A stretch of DNA of 48,626 bases from Candidatus Sabulitectum sp. (GCA_021107435.1 JAIOSV010000077.1:1-48626), one strand, 5' to 3'. Shown: positions 7,164 through 15,187, counted from the stretch's first letter. The notes: generated by a model not told the origin, from the sequence alone. Made by a program: numbers and translations.

Positions 7164-8396
7164 CTATTGCCAGATAAGTGAAATGCGTTTTCTAAGTGAA
7201 ACCTCAACTGCGGAATGATCCCAATCAGTAGGCCTGAGTATCTTCTCGTCCGGGCAGACCAGAGAGCCAACATAACTGGCATCATCGTAAACGCGAATGA
7301 TCTGTGCAGCGATCTCTGCAATATCTCCATCGGATGCAACTCCGTTTGAGGTTGCCTTGTAGAACTGAACTGTCACCCTGATGGGAAATCTCTCATCACG
7401 AACAATTGGCAGCCCGTCAATCTCCCTGAAGGGCCCTTCAAGCTCTCCGTGACCGATAACTGCTGACTCAACATCAGAAGATCTGCTTGCTGACGCACAC
7501 TCGGAAACGCATCCGGCAACAGTCATATCATCACAGCATTCGAACCACAGATCGCGTCTCTCCTTCTGCCTCAGGGGTATCTGAATAAGCATAACCATGT
7601 TAAGACCCTCTTCACCGGCAGCCTCCATGTGCTCTGCTGTAAGTTCACTCAAGTTATCAGGATTCTCAAGGAAGTCGGATATTCTGGATCCGGTAAGACT
7701 GGCTCTCTCCCCGTCTTCGTTGAAATACAGTCTCTGTCCCCAGGAGTAGTAATCGGCATTGTATTCCGAGCTGTTGTCTATAATGGTGGCACTGGTTCCC
7801 TCCCGGGTGGCAAGTATAGCAAGTACTCCAGGGCTTCCCTCATAACTCTGATAGTTGTAAAGAACCGGATTGAATGTTGCAATCCCATCTTCTTCTATGG
7901 GAAGAAATACCGCCTGGGCACTGACAAGAACAACACTGTCCCTCTCTGCAAAAAGACTGTTGACCCTGCCACCCCAGCTGTCTCCGTCATGAAGATAATC
8001 CCTGATATTGTCAACATAATCTGTAAGGCTGACCGGTTCAAGATCGTCTCCACTCTCGTTACCGGTAAGAAGATAGAATTCTTCAGGGTTCATGTCTGCT
8101 GTGATATCATGAAAATTGGGAAACCTGATAACCGGCATGCATGTGAGAATTTCAGCGTTTCTGCTGCCGTGATGAACCTGAATGGTCATGTCTGAGATAT
8201 TGGGACCCCAGCAGGAACCCTGATATCGTCCGGTATCCTCCCAGGTCACATTTACAACATCAAGGCCATAATGGGCTGCCGCTTCAGTTACCTTGTTATT
8301 CCAGACCATTTCTGCCACATTGCTAACTGCTGTTTCAAAGGAAGCTGAAGCCATTGCTACTGCTGTCAAACAAAATAGTACTGCTGCTGTTTTCAT
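7164..8396 (-). CDS. Secreted protein of unknown function
   Basis: A 410-residue protein with a clear Sec signal peptide (MKTAAVLFCLTAVAMASA, cleavage after about residue 19). I do not recognise the mature part. It contains two adjacent cysteines (ECCDD) and further C-x3-C cysteines nearby around residue 290, which suggests periplasmic disulfides, and several acidic loops. The ATG at 8396 is preferred over the overlapping GTG at 8399 because AGGAG is spaced 5 bases from it. A promoter is not obvious, and a terminator follows. Its neighbour upstream is a beta-propeller lipoprotein 52 bases away, so the two may be co-expressed. No catalytic motif was seen. Confidence 0.7.
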   Translation of the reverse strand: MKTAAVLFCLTAVAMASASFETAVSNVAEMVWNNKVTEAAAHYGLDVVNVTWEDTGRYQGSCWGPNISDMTIQVHHGSRNAEILTCMPVIRFPNFHDITADMNPEEFYLLTGNESGDDLEPVSLTDYVDNIRDYLHDGDSWGGRVNSLFAERDSVVLVSAQAVFLPIEEDGIATFNPVLYNYQSYEGSPGVLAILATREGTSATIIDNSSEYNADYYSWGQRLYFNEDGERASLTGSRISDFLENPDNLSELTAEHMEAAGEEGLNMVMLIQIPLRQKERRDLWFECCDDMTVAGCVSECASASRSSDVESAVIGHGELEGPFREIDGLPIVRDERFPIRVTVQFYKATSNGVASDGDIAEIAAQIIRVYDDASYVGSLVCPDEKILRPTDWDHSAVEVSLRKRISLIWQ

Positions 8397-8448
8397 CACT
8401 GCTCCTTTTTTTGATTGTTACAGCGATGGTACACAAACAGCAGAGTGT

Positions 8449-9555
8449 CTATTCCATCACGGGATTTTCTATCGTGAACACCCTCTGGAAGTATTCGGGA
8501 TTCCCATCGCAGGCAAGAATCCCTTCAGGGCAGAAACTGAATTTCCATGAAAGGGAAGCTCCTGGAACGATATAACTCTGTATGAGCTCCCCTTCAGGAG
8601 TCCACAGATCCAGAACTGCGTCATCATGGGTTCCCCTTCGAACCCAGAGATTTCCTTCTCCGTTCACACCAAGCCCTGTTATTGATCTGCGGTCAGGGTA
8701 GGGTTCAATATCAAAGCCCATGTCTCTTCCATTAAGAGCAGTAAGTCTTGCCCTGAGATATGCAGTTTCGTCCGCTATCTCCTGATCTGTTTTCAAGACC
8801 TGCTCCACTTCCAGCTCAGCGGTGTTCAGCAGAACACCCTCAGGGGAATATCGGTAAACCAGATACCTGTTGTCCTCATAGGGAGCAATGTAGACATCCC
8901 CGGTATTTCTATCAGCGGTCCAGTAGAGATTCGAAAAATCACGCATAACCCCCGAGATATCCTCAAGGGAAGTAATTGAATAATCCTCCTGCCAGTAGAT
9001 TACAGAAGGATCTTTCGACATGCTGTACCTGCCTATCATCATCGGAATCCCGGAATTATCCGGTGTGCTCTCAAGTACCCTGAGTGCTACGATATCAGAT
9101 GAATCCACTGCGCACATTCCCATGTGAACATTGCTGTGAATGTCAATTAGTACGCCGGTCTGAGCGTAGTCCGGGGCTACCCCGGTAAGTCCCTCCGCCC
9201 AGGGATCCATAACAGCAAGAAGCCCATTTCCCAGAAGAACCATTCCCAGGGGTCTCTGAAACTCACCCGGAGCATTTCCCCTGCGTCCAATTGTTCTTAT
9301 GTATTCACCGGAAGATGAAAAAATCCGCAGATTGCCCACTGCCATGTCCAGCACTGCTATGTTTCCATTCGCATCGTAAGTAACAGCCTCAATAGCTCCG
9401 AACATGTATGTGGAATCTCCCAGCTCAACACCGATAGTATCAAGAACTGCCAGTGTCTGGAATTCCTGATCCAGAGATACGTCCTCAGTCGGTTCATTCA
9501 GCGAGTCTGAGCAGCCGAATACTAAAATGGCAGCAGCCAGAATAACAACTTTCAT
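8449..9555 (-). CDS. Six-bladed beta-propeller lipoprotein
   Basis: A 368-residue protein with a lipoprotein signal peptide and lipobox LVFGC (Cys15). The mature region has repeated propeller strands such as GNIAVLDMAVGNLRIFSSSGEYIRTIGRRGNAP..., typical of NHL/6-bladed 'BF3886-like' propellers common in Bacteroidota and related phyla. They are usually cell-surface or periplasmic and their ligands are unknown. No enzyme motif is seen. It sits between the diguanylate-cyclase-type response regulator and another secreted protein, all on the minus strand. The split SGEYIRTIGRRGNAPGEFQ pattern is the best family marker. Confidence 0.8.
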   Translation of the reverse strand: MKVVILAAAILVFGCSDSLNEPTEDVSLDQEFQTLAVLDTIGVELGDSTYMFGAIEAVTYDANGNIAVLDMAVGNLRIFSSSGEYIRTIGRRGNAPGEFQRPLGMVLLGNGLLAVMDPWAEGLTGVAPDYAQTGVLIDIHSNVHMGMCAVDSSDIVALRVLESTPDNSGIPMMIGRYSMSKDPSVIYWQEDYSITSLEDISGVMRDFSNLYWTADRNTGDVYIAPYEDNRYLVYRYSPEGVLLNTAELEVEQVLKTDQEIADETAYLRARLTALNGRDMGFDIEPYPDRRSITGLGVNGEGNLWVRRGTHDDAVLDLWTPEGELIQSYIVPGASLSWKFSFCPEGILACDGNPEYFQRVFTIENPVME

Positions 9556-9583
9556 TCAGTTCCTCCAGAATTGTGGTAATGAT

Positions 9584-10471
9584 TCAGACAGCAGAGCAAA
9601 CCATATTCCGCCCGGATTCCTTGGCCTTGTAGAGAGCGGAGTCGGCTGCGGAAACAAGTTCCGTAACGCTGTTCATGCCAGTTGAATTGGCCACTCCAAA
9701 ACTGACGGTTACAGAAAACTCTTCTTTTTTTGATTTGAATACTGTTAGTTCGATCGCATGCCGATACCTGCCCGAAGCAACACAGGCTTCCTCAGCGGTG
9801 GAGTTCACCATGATTATGCCAAACTCTTCCCCTCCGTATCGGCCAACAATATCGCCGCTCCTTATCGAGTGCTTCAATATGTAAGCGATCTTCTCGAGCA
9901 CAACATCCCCAATGGGATGTCCATAGGTATCGTTAACTCGCTTGAACCTGTCGATATCAGCCATAATGAAAGAAAAGGCTCCAATGCTTCGAAGATTTCG
10001 ATCCCATTCCTGCTGAAGTCTTTCCATTAAAACTCTTCTGTTGTAGATTTCGGTGAGAGAATCCACCTCACTGTAAATCAGAAGAAGATCCTGCAGCCGC
10101 TTGGTTCGTAAAGCCGCCCGTACCCTGGCACGAAGCTCAAAGATATCAAAAGGCTTGGTTACATAATCAACAGCTCCTAAATCAAGACCCTTAACTTTTT
10201 CGCTGATATCATCTGCGGCGGATAAAAATATGATTGGAATATTGCAGAGTTCCGGGTCGGATTTCAGTTCTTCACAGACTTCGTAACCGTTTCTGCCCGG
10301 CATCTGAACATCAAGAAGAATAAGATCAGGAATATCTTCTCTGGCTTTGTTAAGACCTTCCTCGCCACCTCCTGCGGATTCGATGATATACCCGTCTTTC
10401 TTCAACCTCAATCGCGCTATTGCAAGAGAATCCACATCATCATCAACTATGAGAACCTTCATTGATTTCAA
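9584..10471 (-). CDS. Response regulator with GGDEF output (diguanylate cyclase)
   Basis: A 295-residue cytoplasmic protein. The REC domain spans residues 3 to about 120, with the acidic pocket D10-D12, phospho-acceptor D54 (LLDVQMPG) and K106 (TKPFD). A GGDEF domain follows from about 137, with the active-site motif GGEEF at 213-217. It also has an I-site RSGD at 204-207, five residues before the motif, so product inhibition by c-di-GMP is expected. It should make c-di-GMP from GTP upon phosphorylation, a PleD/WspR-like arrangement with one REC. The TTG start at 10471 is favoured: GGGGAGG lies 5 bases before it, whereas the in-frame ATG at 10462 is too far. No partner kinase is nearby. A pilus operon in the window is a plausible c-di-GMP target. 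Confidence 0.92.
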   Translation of the reverse strand: MKSMKVLIVDDDVDSLAIARLRLKKDGYIIESAGGGEEGLNKAREDIPDLILLDVQMPGRNGYEVCEELKSDPELCNIPIIFLSAADDISEKVKGLDLGAVDYVTKPFDIFELRARVRAALRTKRLQDLLLIYSEVDSLTEIYNRRVLMERLQQEWDRNLRSIGAFSFIMADIDRFKRVNDTYGHPIGDVVLEKIAYILKHSIRSGDIVGRYGGEEFGIIMVNSTAEEACVASGRYRHAIELTVFKSKKEEFSVTVSFGVANSTGMNSVTELVSAADSALYKAKESGRNMVCSAV

Positions 10472-10585
10472 ATCAACCTCCCCTTATTGCGTGTCAAATG
10501 ATAATTAAAACAAGGGTAAGGGTAAAGGTTACCGTTTCTCCGAATGGAATAGCAATAGCAAACCTTTCTTTTCTGACTACACGAA

Positions 10586-11389
10586 TTAGCCAGCTTTGTT
10601 TCCGATTGCCAACACGGAAAAATACACAATTGAGGAAACCAGAATGATCACAGGACCCGAGGGCAGGTCAAGCCACCATGCAAGAAAAAGACCGGCAATA
10701 CTAAACAGAAAGCTCAGAGCAGAAGCCAGAGTCATCATTTTCCACAGTGAAGTGCTGAACTTTTGCGCGATCGCGGCGGGTATGGTCAAGAGGGCGATAA
10801 CCATGATCAAACCGGTTACCTTCATAAGCACAATTGTAGTGAAAGCTGCCATTACCAGAAACAATCCGCGCACAAACCATACAGGCACTCCCTGTATTCT
10901 CGTGAATTCAAGATCATAAGATATGCCAAGGAATTCCTTGTAGAGGAGGATTACTGAGCCAAGTACAACCGCGTCGAGGGCACCTGTGAGAACAATATCA
11001 GTAGTGGAAACAGCCATAAGACTTCCAAAGAGCCAGCTCATAAGATCAGCGGAGTACGTCCCGGAGAGTTTAATAAACACAAGACCGGCAGCCATTCCCG
11101 TAGCCCACAGTGCCGCCATTGCAGTGTCCGATCCCAGTTTATTCCGACCTGAAAGGGCACCAATACCAAGGGCTGATCCCACCGCGAATACGGTGGCACC
11201 TATCATGGGATGAACTCCAGTCAAATATGCCAGACCAAGCCCTCCGAATGACGCGTGCGCAATGCTTCCGGTGAAAGAAGACATGCGGTTTACAGTGATA
11301 AGACTGCCCACTATTCCGCAGGATATAGAGGCAAGAATCACAAGAATAAATGCATTCTGCATAAATGTATAACTGAATATCTCAGCCAT
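10586..11389 (-). CDS. znuB: Zinc/manganese ABC transporter permease ZnuB-type
   Basis: A 267-residue polytopic membrane protein of the ABC-3 permease family with about 8 hydrophobic segments. The family signature GSIAHASFGGLGLAYL follows the second segment. It forms the channel of a Zn2+ or Mn2+ importer with the ATPase encoded just upstream. The first 15 codons of the longer open frame are not used, since AGGAAGGA lies 8 bases before the ATG at 11389. The start overlaps the end of the ATPase gene by 8 bases, a sign of translational coupling. It is the last gene of the four-gene operon. Confidence 0.9.
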   Translation of the reverse strand: MAEIFSYTFMQNAFILVILASISCGIVGSLITVNRMSSFTGSIAHASFGGLGLAYLTGVHPMIGATVFAVGSALGIGALSGRNKLGSDTAMAALWATGMAAGLVFIKLSGTYSADLMSWLFGSLMAVSTTDIVLTGALDAVVLGSVILLYKEFLGISYDLEFTRIQGVPVWFVRGLFLVMAAFTTIVLMKVTGLIMVIALLTIPAAIAQKFSTSLWKMMTLASALSFLFSIAGLFLAWWLDLPSGPVIILVSSIVYFSVLAIGNKAG

Positions 11390-12143
11390 GATCAGAGTCC
11401 TTCCTGGCTCCCAGAACCCGGTGAGGAACTCCATGGGAAATAAGCTCGAACGGGCACCCGTATGCCCTCGCTACATCCCCTTCGTCAATTGTCTCTCCAT
11501 GGCTTACAAGATGTCTGTTGATGCATGCAATGCTTTTTACATGGGACGACACTGCTCCCACATCGTGAGTTACCAGCACAACAGCCATTCTACTGTTAAG
11601 CTGAGAAAGAAGATTGTAGAAGCTGTGCTGTGTCTCGGCGTCAACACTGGCTACAGGTTCATCAAGTAATAAAAGATCCGGTTCCCCTGCAAGAGCCCTG
11701 GCAATAAGAACCCTTTGCTTCTGCCCCCCTGAAAGTTGATCCATTCTCTTCTCCGAAAGATGATGTACCCCGAGATTCTCAAGTTTCTCAAGTGCGATTG
11801 CTCTGTCCTCAGTGGTATACCTTTTGAACAGACCGGATGAACCCAGACGCCCCATCAGTACAACATCAAGAACGGAAACGGGGAATGTTCTCGATGGAAT
11901 GAACTGAGGCACATATCCGATCTTTTTCCTTGAATGTTCAGGCTCTTCTCCAAAAACCTTTACCGATCCGGTGAAGGGCATCAGGAGACCCAGAACAACC
12001 TTCAGCAGGGTGGTCTTCCCCCCTCCGTTGGGACCAATGACAGCAATGAAGTCGTTCTTCTCTACAGAAAGATCTACATTCTCAATGGCTGGATGATCGC
12101 TGTTGTATCCGGCGGTAACATTCCGAAGCTCAATTACTTCCAT
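11382..12143 (-). CDS. znuC: Zinc/manganese ABC transporter ATPase ZnuC-type
   Basis: A 253-residue ABC ATPase with Walker A GPNGGGKTT near residue 38, Q-loop YVPQ, signature LSGGQKQR, Walker B LLLLDEP and switch His in LVTHD. The order and sizes match ZnuC/TroB families that energise metal uptake. The start is ATG at 12143 with GGAG 5 bases upstream; a GTG at 12149 inside the previous gene is less likely. It follows the binding-protein stop by two bases and overlaps znuB, so the three are made from one transcript. Zn versus Mn preference is not readable from the ATPase. Confidence 0.92.
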   Translation of the reverse strand: MEVIELRNVTAGYNSDHPAIENVDLSVEKNDFIAVIGPNGGGKTTLLKVVLGLLMPFTGSVKVFGEEPEHSRKKIGYVPQFIPSRTFPVSVLDVVLMGRLGSSGLFKRYTTEDRAIALEKLENLGVHHLSEKRMDQLSGGQKQRVLIARALAGEPDLLLLDEPVASVDAETQHSFYNLLSQLNSRMAVVLVTHDVGAVSSHVKSIACINRHLVSHGETIDEGDVARAYGCPFELISHGVPHRVLGARKDSDHG

Positions 12144-12145
12144 GG

Positions 12146-13051
12146 TCACTCCATCGCTGCCGCAAGTTCACCTGCCACAGATAAAAGGTTCTCATTCCAG
12201 TTTAATGCCAGAGGATCAATAAATATCACTCTGGCGTTCAGTTCCCCTGCAATAGTTTCAGCCGATGATTCACTGAACTGCGGTGAGACAAACACTACCT
12301 TCACGGAAGAGCTTCTCCCGAAATCAACCAGTCGGGCCATCTCAGCAGGCGAAGGCTCGCTGCCGGAAATCTCAATGGGAATCTGAATCAGATTAAATTC
12401 ATCAGCAAAATATCCCCATGCCGGATGAAACACCATGAAACCCTCACCGGCATACACATCAAGTAAACGGTGGATACCATTCTGCAGATCACCTATTTCC
12501 CCGAGAAACAGGGCAAGATTATCGGTATAGATTTCGCTGTTATCGGGGTCGATATCACAAAGGTTCTCGTGAATCACCACAGCCTGAAAACTAACCAGTT
12601 CGGGTGAGAGCCAGACATGAGGATCAATATCGCCGTGCTCATGGTCATGGTCATGTGCAGTGTTCTCTCCCGGAATACCGTACCTGCCGATTGGCAATCT
12701 TTGAACATCCTTAATGGTGCTTGCAATCCTGAGGTGCTCATTCAGCGATGAAAAGCGCGTTATCCATGTGTTTTCCCGCTGCAGGCCGATAGTGAACCAT
12801 ACATCTGCCTCGCTTACTCTTCTCATGTCCGATGGAGAAAGCTCATAAGCAGGAGGACTTGCCCCGGGAGGTATCAGCACCGTCACTTCAGCAAGCCCTC
12901 CGGCAATCTTTTCAACAAAGTATTTTTGAGGAACTACACTCACAAGCACAGAAAGTTCTTCGCTCTCCACTTTGTCGTTTTGATTTGTACAGGCTGCAAG
13001 GAGAAAGATCGCAAATCCTGTTATGAATCTGCATTTATACATTTTTGACAT
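12146..13051 (-). CDS. znuA: Zinc ABC transporter substrate-binding lipoprotein ZnuA-type, altered first ligand
   Basis: A 301-residue cluster A-I metal-binding protein with lipobox LLAAC (Cys21), so anchored rather than free in the periplasm. A His/Asp-rich loop HDHDHEHGDIDPH precedes the conserved DPHVWLSP ligand histidine, typical of zinc-specific ZnuA. Further family pieces are VFHPAWGYFADEF and the C-terminal FVSPQFSESSAETI. Where most ZnuA proteins have GAxPHxYE with the first ligand His, this protein has GASPPAYE: the His is Pro. The start is uncertain: ATG at 13051 (AAGGA very close) or 13042; both overlap the regulator gene by 22-31 bases. It is the second gene of the fur-znuA-znuC-znuB operon. 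Confidence 0.87.
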   Translation of the reverse strand: MSKMYKCRFITGFAIFLLAACTNQNDKVESEELSVLVSVVPQKYFVEKIAGGLAEVTVLIPPGASPPAYELSPSDMRRVSEADVWFTIGLQRENTWITRFSSLNEHLRIASTIKDVQRLPIGRYGIPGENTAHDHDHEHGDIDPHVWLSPELVSFQAVVIHENLCDIDPDNSEIYTDNLALFLGEIGDLQNGIHRLLDVYAGEGFMVFHPAWGYFADEFNLIQIPIEISGSEPSPAEMARLVDFGRSSSVKVVFVSPQFSESSAETIAGELNARVIFIDPLALNWNENLLSVAGELAAAME

Positions 13052-13446
13052 TTTCCTTCCAGAAGAAAATCGGCGGACTTCACATTTACTCCATATTCCT
13101 TCTCGAGAAGGTGCAGGAAAGTCTCTGGAAGTTTCCTTCTAACTGCGATAGTGCCTCCGCAATTCACACAACTGAAATGACCGTGATCCGGGAAAAAAGC
13201 ACTTGTACATCTGTACTGCACTACCCCTTCTGCGCCCACACTGTGCCGAAGAAAACCTTTATCCACAAGGGAGTCAAGTGATCTGTATACCGTTGATATA
13301 TCTGGAGTTGAAAAAAGCTCTCCCAATATATCCTTAACGGAAAGACCACAACCTCCCCCCAGGAACAGATCAACTATCTCTTTTTTTATTTTGGTCATCC
13401 GCAGACCCGAGTGTCTCAGGAAATCAAATGTTTCTTTTCTGTTCAT
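13021..13446 (-). CDS. Fur-family metal regulator (Zur-like)
   Basis: A 141-residue Fur-type regulator: winged helix in residues about 5-75 (FLRHSGLRMTKIKKEIV..., DISTVYRSLDSL recognition helix) and a dimerisation domain after it. C93-x2-C96 and C133-x2-C136 form the structural zinc site. HGHFSCVNC is the family hallmark. The long frame extends upstream, but the ATG at 13446 has AAGGA at 6 bases and fits family length. Being first in the zinc-uptake operon, it is probably a zinc-sensing repressor (Zur) that controls its own operon through the palindrome at 13514-13534. Fur or PerR specificity cannot be excluded from sequence. Confidence 0.88.
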   Translation of the reverse strand: MNRKETFDFLRHSGLRMTKIKKEIVDLFLGGGCGLSVKDILGELFSTPDISTVYRSLDSLVDKGFLRHSVGAEGVVQYRCTSAFFPDHGHFSCVNCGGTIAVRRKLPETFLHLLEKEYGVNVKSADFLLEGKCQKCINADS

Positions 13447-13479
13447 CTTTTCCTTACTGCAAACTCTTTGCAATAAGAT

Positions 13480-13534
13480 AGTACAATGAAGAGAATACGC
13501 AAGTGCTCCTGCTATATGCAATGCAATTGCATAT
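13480..13534 (-). promoter_or_regulatory. Promoter and operator-like palindrome of the Fur/znu operon
   Basis: Arms ATATGCAA (13514-13521) and TTGCATAT (13527-13534) form a perfect 8-bp inverted repeat around a 5-base spacer, 68 bases upstream of the regulator start. On the minus strand TTGCAT, inside this repeat (13517-13522), could be a -35 element, with TATTCT about 18 bases downstream as -10. A repressor bound here would block the polymerase, as expected for Zur. The operator role is inference. Confidence 0.55.
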
Positions 13535-13573
13535 ATGTAGCATTTTCTGTATACTCTCTTATTATATTAGTAA

Positions 13574-13783
13574 GTAGAGATTGATCTTCTTATAATAAAT
13601 GATGGGACAGCTTATCCCGTAGAAATCAAGAGGAGTGTATCCCCCTCAATCAGGGCAATAAAGCATTTCAATGTTCTTGAAAAACTGAATATCCGAAAAG
13701 GCACAGGATGCGTTACATGTCTTACTGAAAAGAGCCTGCCTCTTTCAGCAGATTCCATAACTTTCCCGGTAAGAGTTCTGTAA
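13574..13783 (+). pseudogene. Remnant of an AAA ATPase with C-terminal DUF4143 domain
   Basis: An open frame of 69 codons without a start, preceded in frame by a TAA at 13571, ends with TAA at 13781-13783. It reads VEIDLLI...YPVEIKRS.SPS...IKHFNVLEKL...GTGCVTCL..SLPLSADS.TFPVRVL. This is the C-terminal end of the common ATPase family (AAA_14 plus DUF4143), in which a nuclease-like E-x-D..EIK motif closes the chain. The N-terminal 300 or more residues are missing, so it is a decayed gene. Together with the next 90 bases it fills the 13447-13874 gap; apart from the znu promoter nothing else is seen there. Confidence 0.75.
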
Positions 13784-13826
13784 CAGCTCAACAGGAAGGC
13801 ATTTATTCTTCCAGCCCCTCTGTAGA

Positions 13827-13855
13827 CAAAAATGGGGCACGCTATCGCATGCCCC
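13827..13855 (-). terminator. Terminator of the TonB-like periplasmic protein gene
   Basis: On the minus strand GGGGCA (13855-13850) pairs with TGCCCC (13839-13834) around a 10-base loop that may pair further (GC..GC). ATTTTTGT follows. It lies 20 bases after the stop at 13875. Confidence 0.75.
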
Positions 13856-13874
13856 TAATAATTCGATCTCTCAG

Positions 13875-14294
13875 TTACTCCGGTGGTGTCAGTGTGAAAG
13901 GTACTGTGACTGGAATATCTTCCGTCTGTTCGATAGAAGCACCAAACTCGAGTTCTTCCAGAACCAGGACAATGTTCGCCCTAAGCTCGGAGAGTTCATC
14001 CGGACATTCGACTAAAGTCTCTGTAACTGCTCCTTCAGGTGTGATTGTAAAACTGATTGTAATAGTTCCCGCCGCCTCGGGATCTGTTGCAAGGAGAGCT
14101 TCATAGTCCCTCTGAACCACATCCTTTATCTCAATTATCTTGTCTCTGATATCATTCATATCTCTGCCTGTGAGTTCACTGCGCTCTTCATTCTCAACAG
14201 TGGCATCATCGTAGTCTGGAGCGTTCTCCTGGCCAAGGGCTGATCCAGTAACCATAACTGCCACTATCAGAAAAACCAGATATAAATTTCTCAA
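13875..14294 (-). CDS. Periplasmic protein with TonB/AgmX-like C-terminal domain
   Basis: A 139-residue protein with a Sec signal peptide (MRNLYLVFLIVAVMVTGSALG). A linker with acidic residues follows. The C-terminal part GTITISFTITPEGAVTETLVECPDEL...ANIVLVLEELEF...VTVPFTL matches the pattern of TonB C-terminal-like or AgmX/PglI C-terminal domains: a beta hairpin 'V.F.I..DG.V', helix, then a final strand. Such domains usually have a preceding membrane anchor and partner with outer-membrane receptors; here the anchor would be cleaved. It is monocistronic, with its own terminator, between a decayed gene and rpsD. The function is unknown. Confidence 0.65.
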   Translation of the reverse strand: MRNLYLVFLIVAVMVTGSALGQENAPDYDDATVENEERSELTGRDMNDIRDKIIEIKDVVQRDYEALLATDPEAAGTITISFTITPEGAVTETLVECPDELSELRANIVLVLEELEFGASIEQTEDIPVTVPFTLTPPE

Positions 14295-14342
14295 TTCTAT
14301 GCTCCTTCAGTGGAAATAGGCTTAATCACTTTAAGTATAACC

Positions 14343-14378
14343 CAAAAAAAGCCCAGGCGTTAACCTGAGCTTTTTTTA
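14343..14378 (-). terminator. Terminator of rpsD
   Basis: The segment AAAAAAAGCCCAGG (14344-14357) and CCTGAGCTTTTTTT (14363-14376) pair with one mismatch around the loop CGTTA. Runs of A and T on both sides allow use from either strand. It lies just after the rpsD stop at 14392 on the minus strand. Confidence 0.85.
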
Positions 14379-14391
14379 GAATATCAGTGAT

Positions 14392-15003
14392 CTATTTGGA
14401 GTAGAACTCAACCACTGCTCGCTCAGATACCTCAATAGGCACATCTTCACGGGCTGGAAGAGCTTTAACCGTAATTTTTCTGTTCTTGGGATCGGCTTCG
14501 AGGAAGCTTGGGACACCAATACCCGAACCGGCAGCCATGTGATCTGTTATGACCTTGAGATCTTTGCTCTTTTCTCTCAGGCTTACGATATCGCCAATCT
14601 TAACTCTAAAGCTGGAAATTGTTACTTTCTTACCGTTGACCAGGATGTGTCCATGGTTTACAATCTGTCTTGCTGCCGGAATTGTAGGCGCAAAACCACC
14701 TCTGGCAACTACATTGTCAAGTCTCTGCTCTATAAGCTGAAGAAGGTTAACACCAGTTTCACCTTTCATACTGCAAGCATCTGAGTAATAGCGGCGAAGA
14801 GCCTTCTCGGTAAGTCCGTAGTTGAAGCGGATCTTCTGCTTCTCCTGCAGCTGGAGACGGAAAGTGGAAACTCTTCTGCGGCGGCGCATGACTCCCTGCT
14901 CACCTGGACTGTTGCTTGATTTGGGCTCTTTGCGTACAAGACCCGGAAGTTCTGTTCCAAGTGATCTCACCTTTTTGAGTCTTGCTCCTGTGAATCTGCT
15001 CAT
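14392..15003 (-). CDS. rpsD: 30S ribosomal protein S4
   Basis: A 203-residue ribosomal protein S4. It starts MSRFTGARLKKVRSLG and has the central RQIVNHGHILVNGKKVTI S4 RNA-binding domain (residues about 92-155). It binds 16S rRNA early in 30S assembly. The N-terminal zinc cysteines found in many S4 proteins are absent, so this is the zinc-free form. AAGGAG lies 6 bases before the ATG. It is not in the usual alpha operon (rpsM-rpsK-rpsD-rpoA) but stands alone, with its own promoter (15103-15131), a roughly 100-base leader with a hairpin, and a terminator. Confidence 0.97.
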   Translation of the reverse strand: MSRFTGARLKKVRSLGTELPGLVRKEPKSSNSPGEQGVMRRRRRVSTFRLQLQEKQKIRFNYGLTEKALRRYYSDACSMKGETGVNLLQLIEQRLDNVVARGGFAPTIPAARQIVNHGHILVNGKKVTISSFRVKIGDIVSLREKSKDLKVITDHMAAGSGIGVPSFLEADPKNRKITVKALPAREDVPIEVSERAVVEFYSK

Positions 15004-15031
15004 TTCATCTCCTTCTGCATTTGCAGTTTCT

Positions 15032-15065
15032 TGACGACAGCATCAGCTTTACACATCTGCCGTCA
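15032..15065 (-). promoter_or_regulatory. Hairpin in the rpsD leader
   Basis: On the minus strand TGACGGCAG (15065-15057) pairs with CTGTCGTCA (15040-15032), nine pairs including one G-U, with a 16-base loop. It ends about 28 bases before the rpsD start. S4 represses its own mRNA through leader structures in several bacteria, so an autoregulatory role is plausible but inferred. Confidence 0.4.
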
Positions 15066-15102
15066 GCTGTTACATTGCACTGTCTTGTGCGCAAGTTTCG
15101 GG

Positions 15103-15131
15103 AATCTAGCACTTTATACTGCATTCGTCAA
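15103..15131 (-). promoter_or_regulatory. rpsD: Sigma-70-type promoter of rpsD
   Basis: The minus strand carries TTGACG (15131-15126), a 17-base spacer and TAGATT (15108-15103). It is about 100 bases upstream of the rpsD start, and no other gene lies between. It matches the -35/-10 consensus well. Confidence 0.65.
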
Positions 15132-15136
15132 TTGCA

Positions 15137-15169
15137 GGAAGGGATCAGGTAAAATGCCTGATCCCTTCC
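15137..15169 (-). terminator. 13-bp hairpin after the C25 peptidase gene
   Basis: GGAAGGGATCAGG (15137-15149) and CCTGATCCCTTCC (15157-15169) form a perfect 13-bp stem with loop TAAAATG. It lies 19 bases after the peptidase stop at 15188. There is no T-run on either side, so it may be a transcript-end stabiliser or a factor-assisted terminator rather than a classical one. Confidence 0.6.
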
Positions 15170-15187
15170 CTGTTCTGTCAGGTTTCT

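Noticed and set aside
7629..8195. A 188-codon plus-strand frame opposite the secreted protein
   Set aside because: The opposite strand has a signal peptide, ribosome site and terminator; this frame does not.
10472..10585. A terminator made of AAAGGTT and AACCTTT arms
   Set aside because: The loop is about 30 bases long and the stem only 7 pairs; not convincing.
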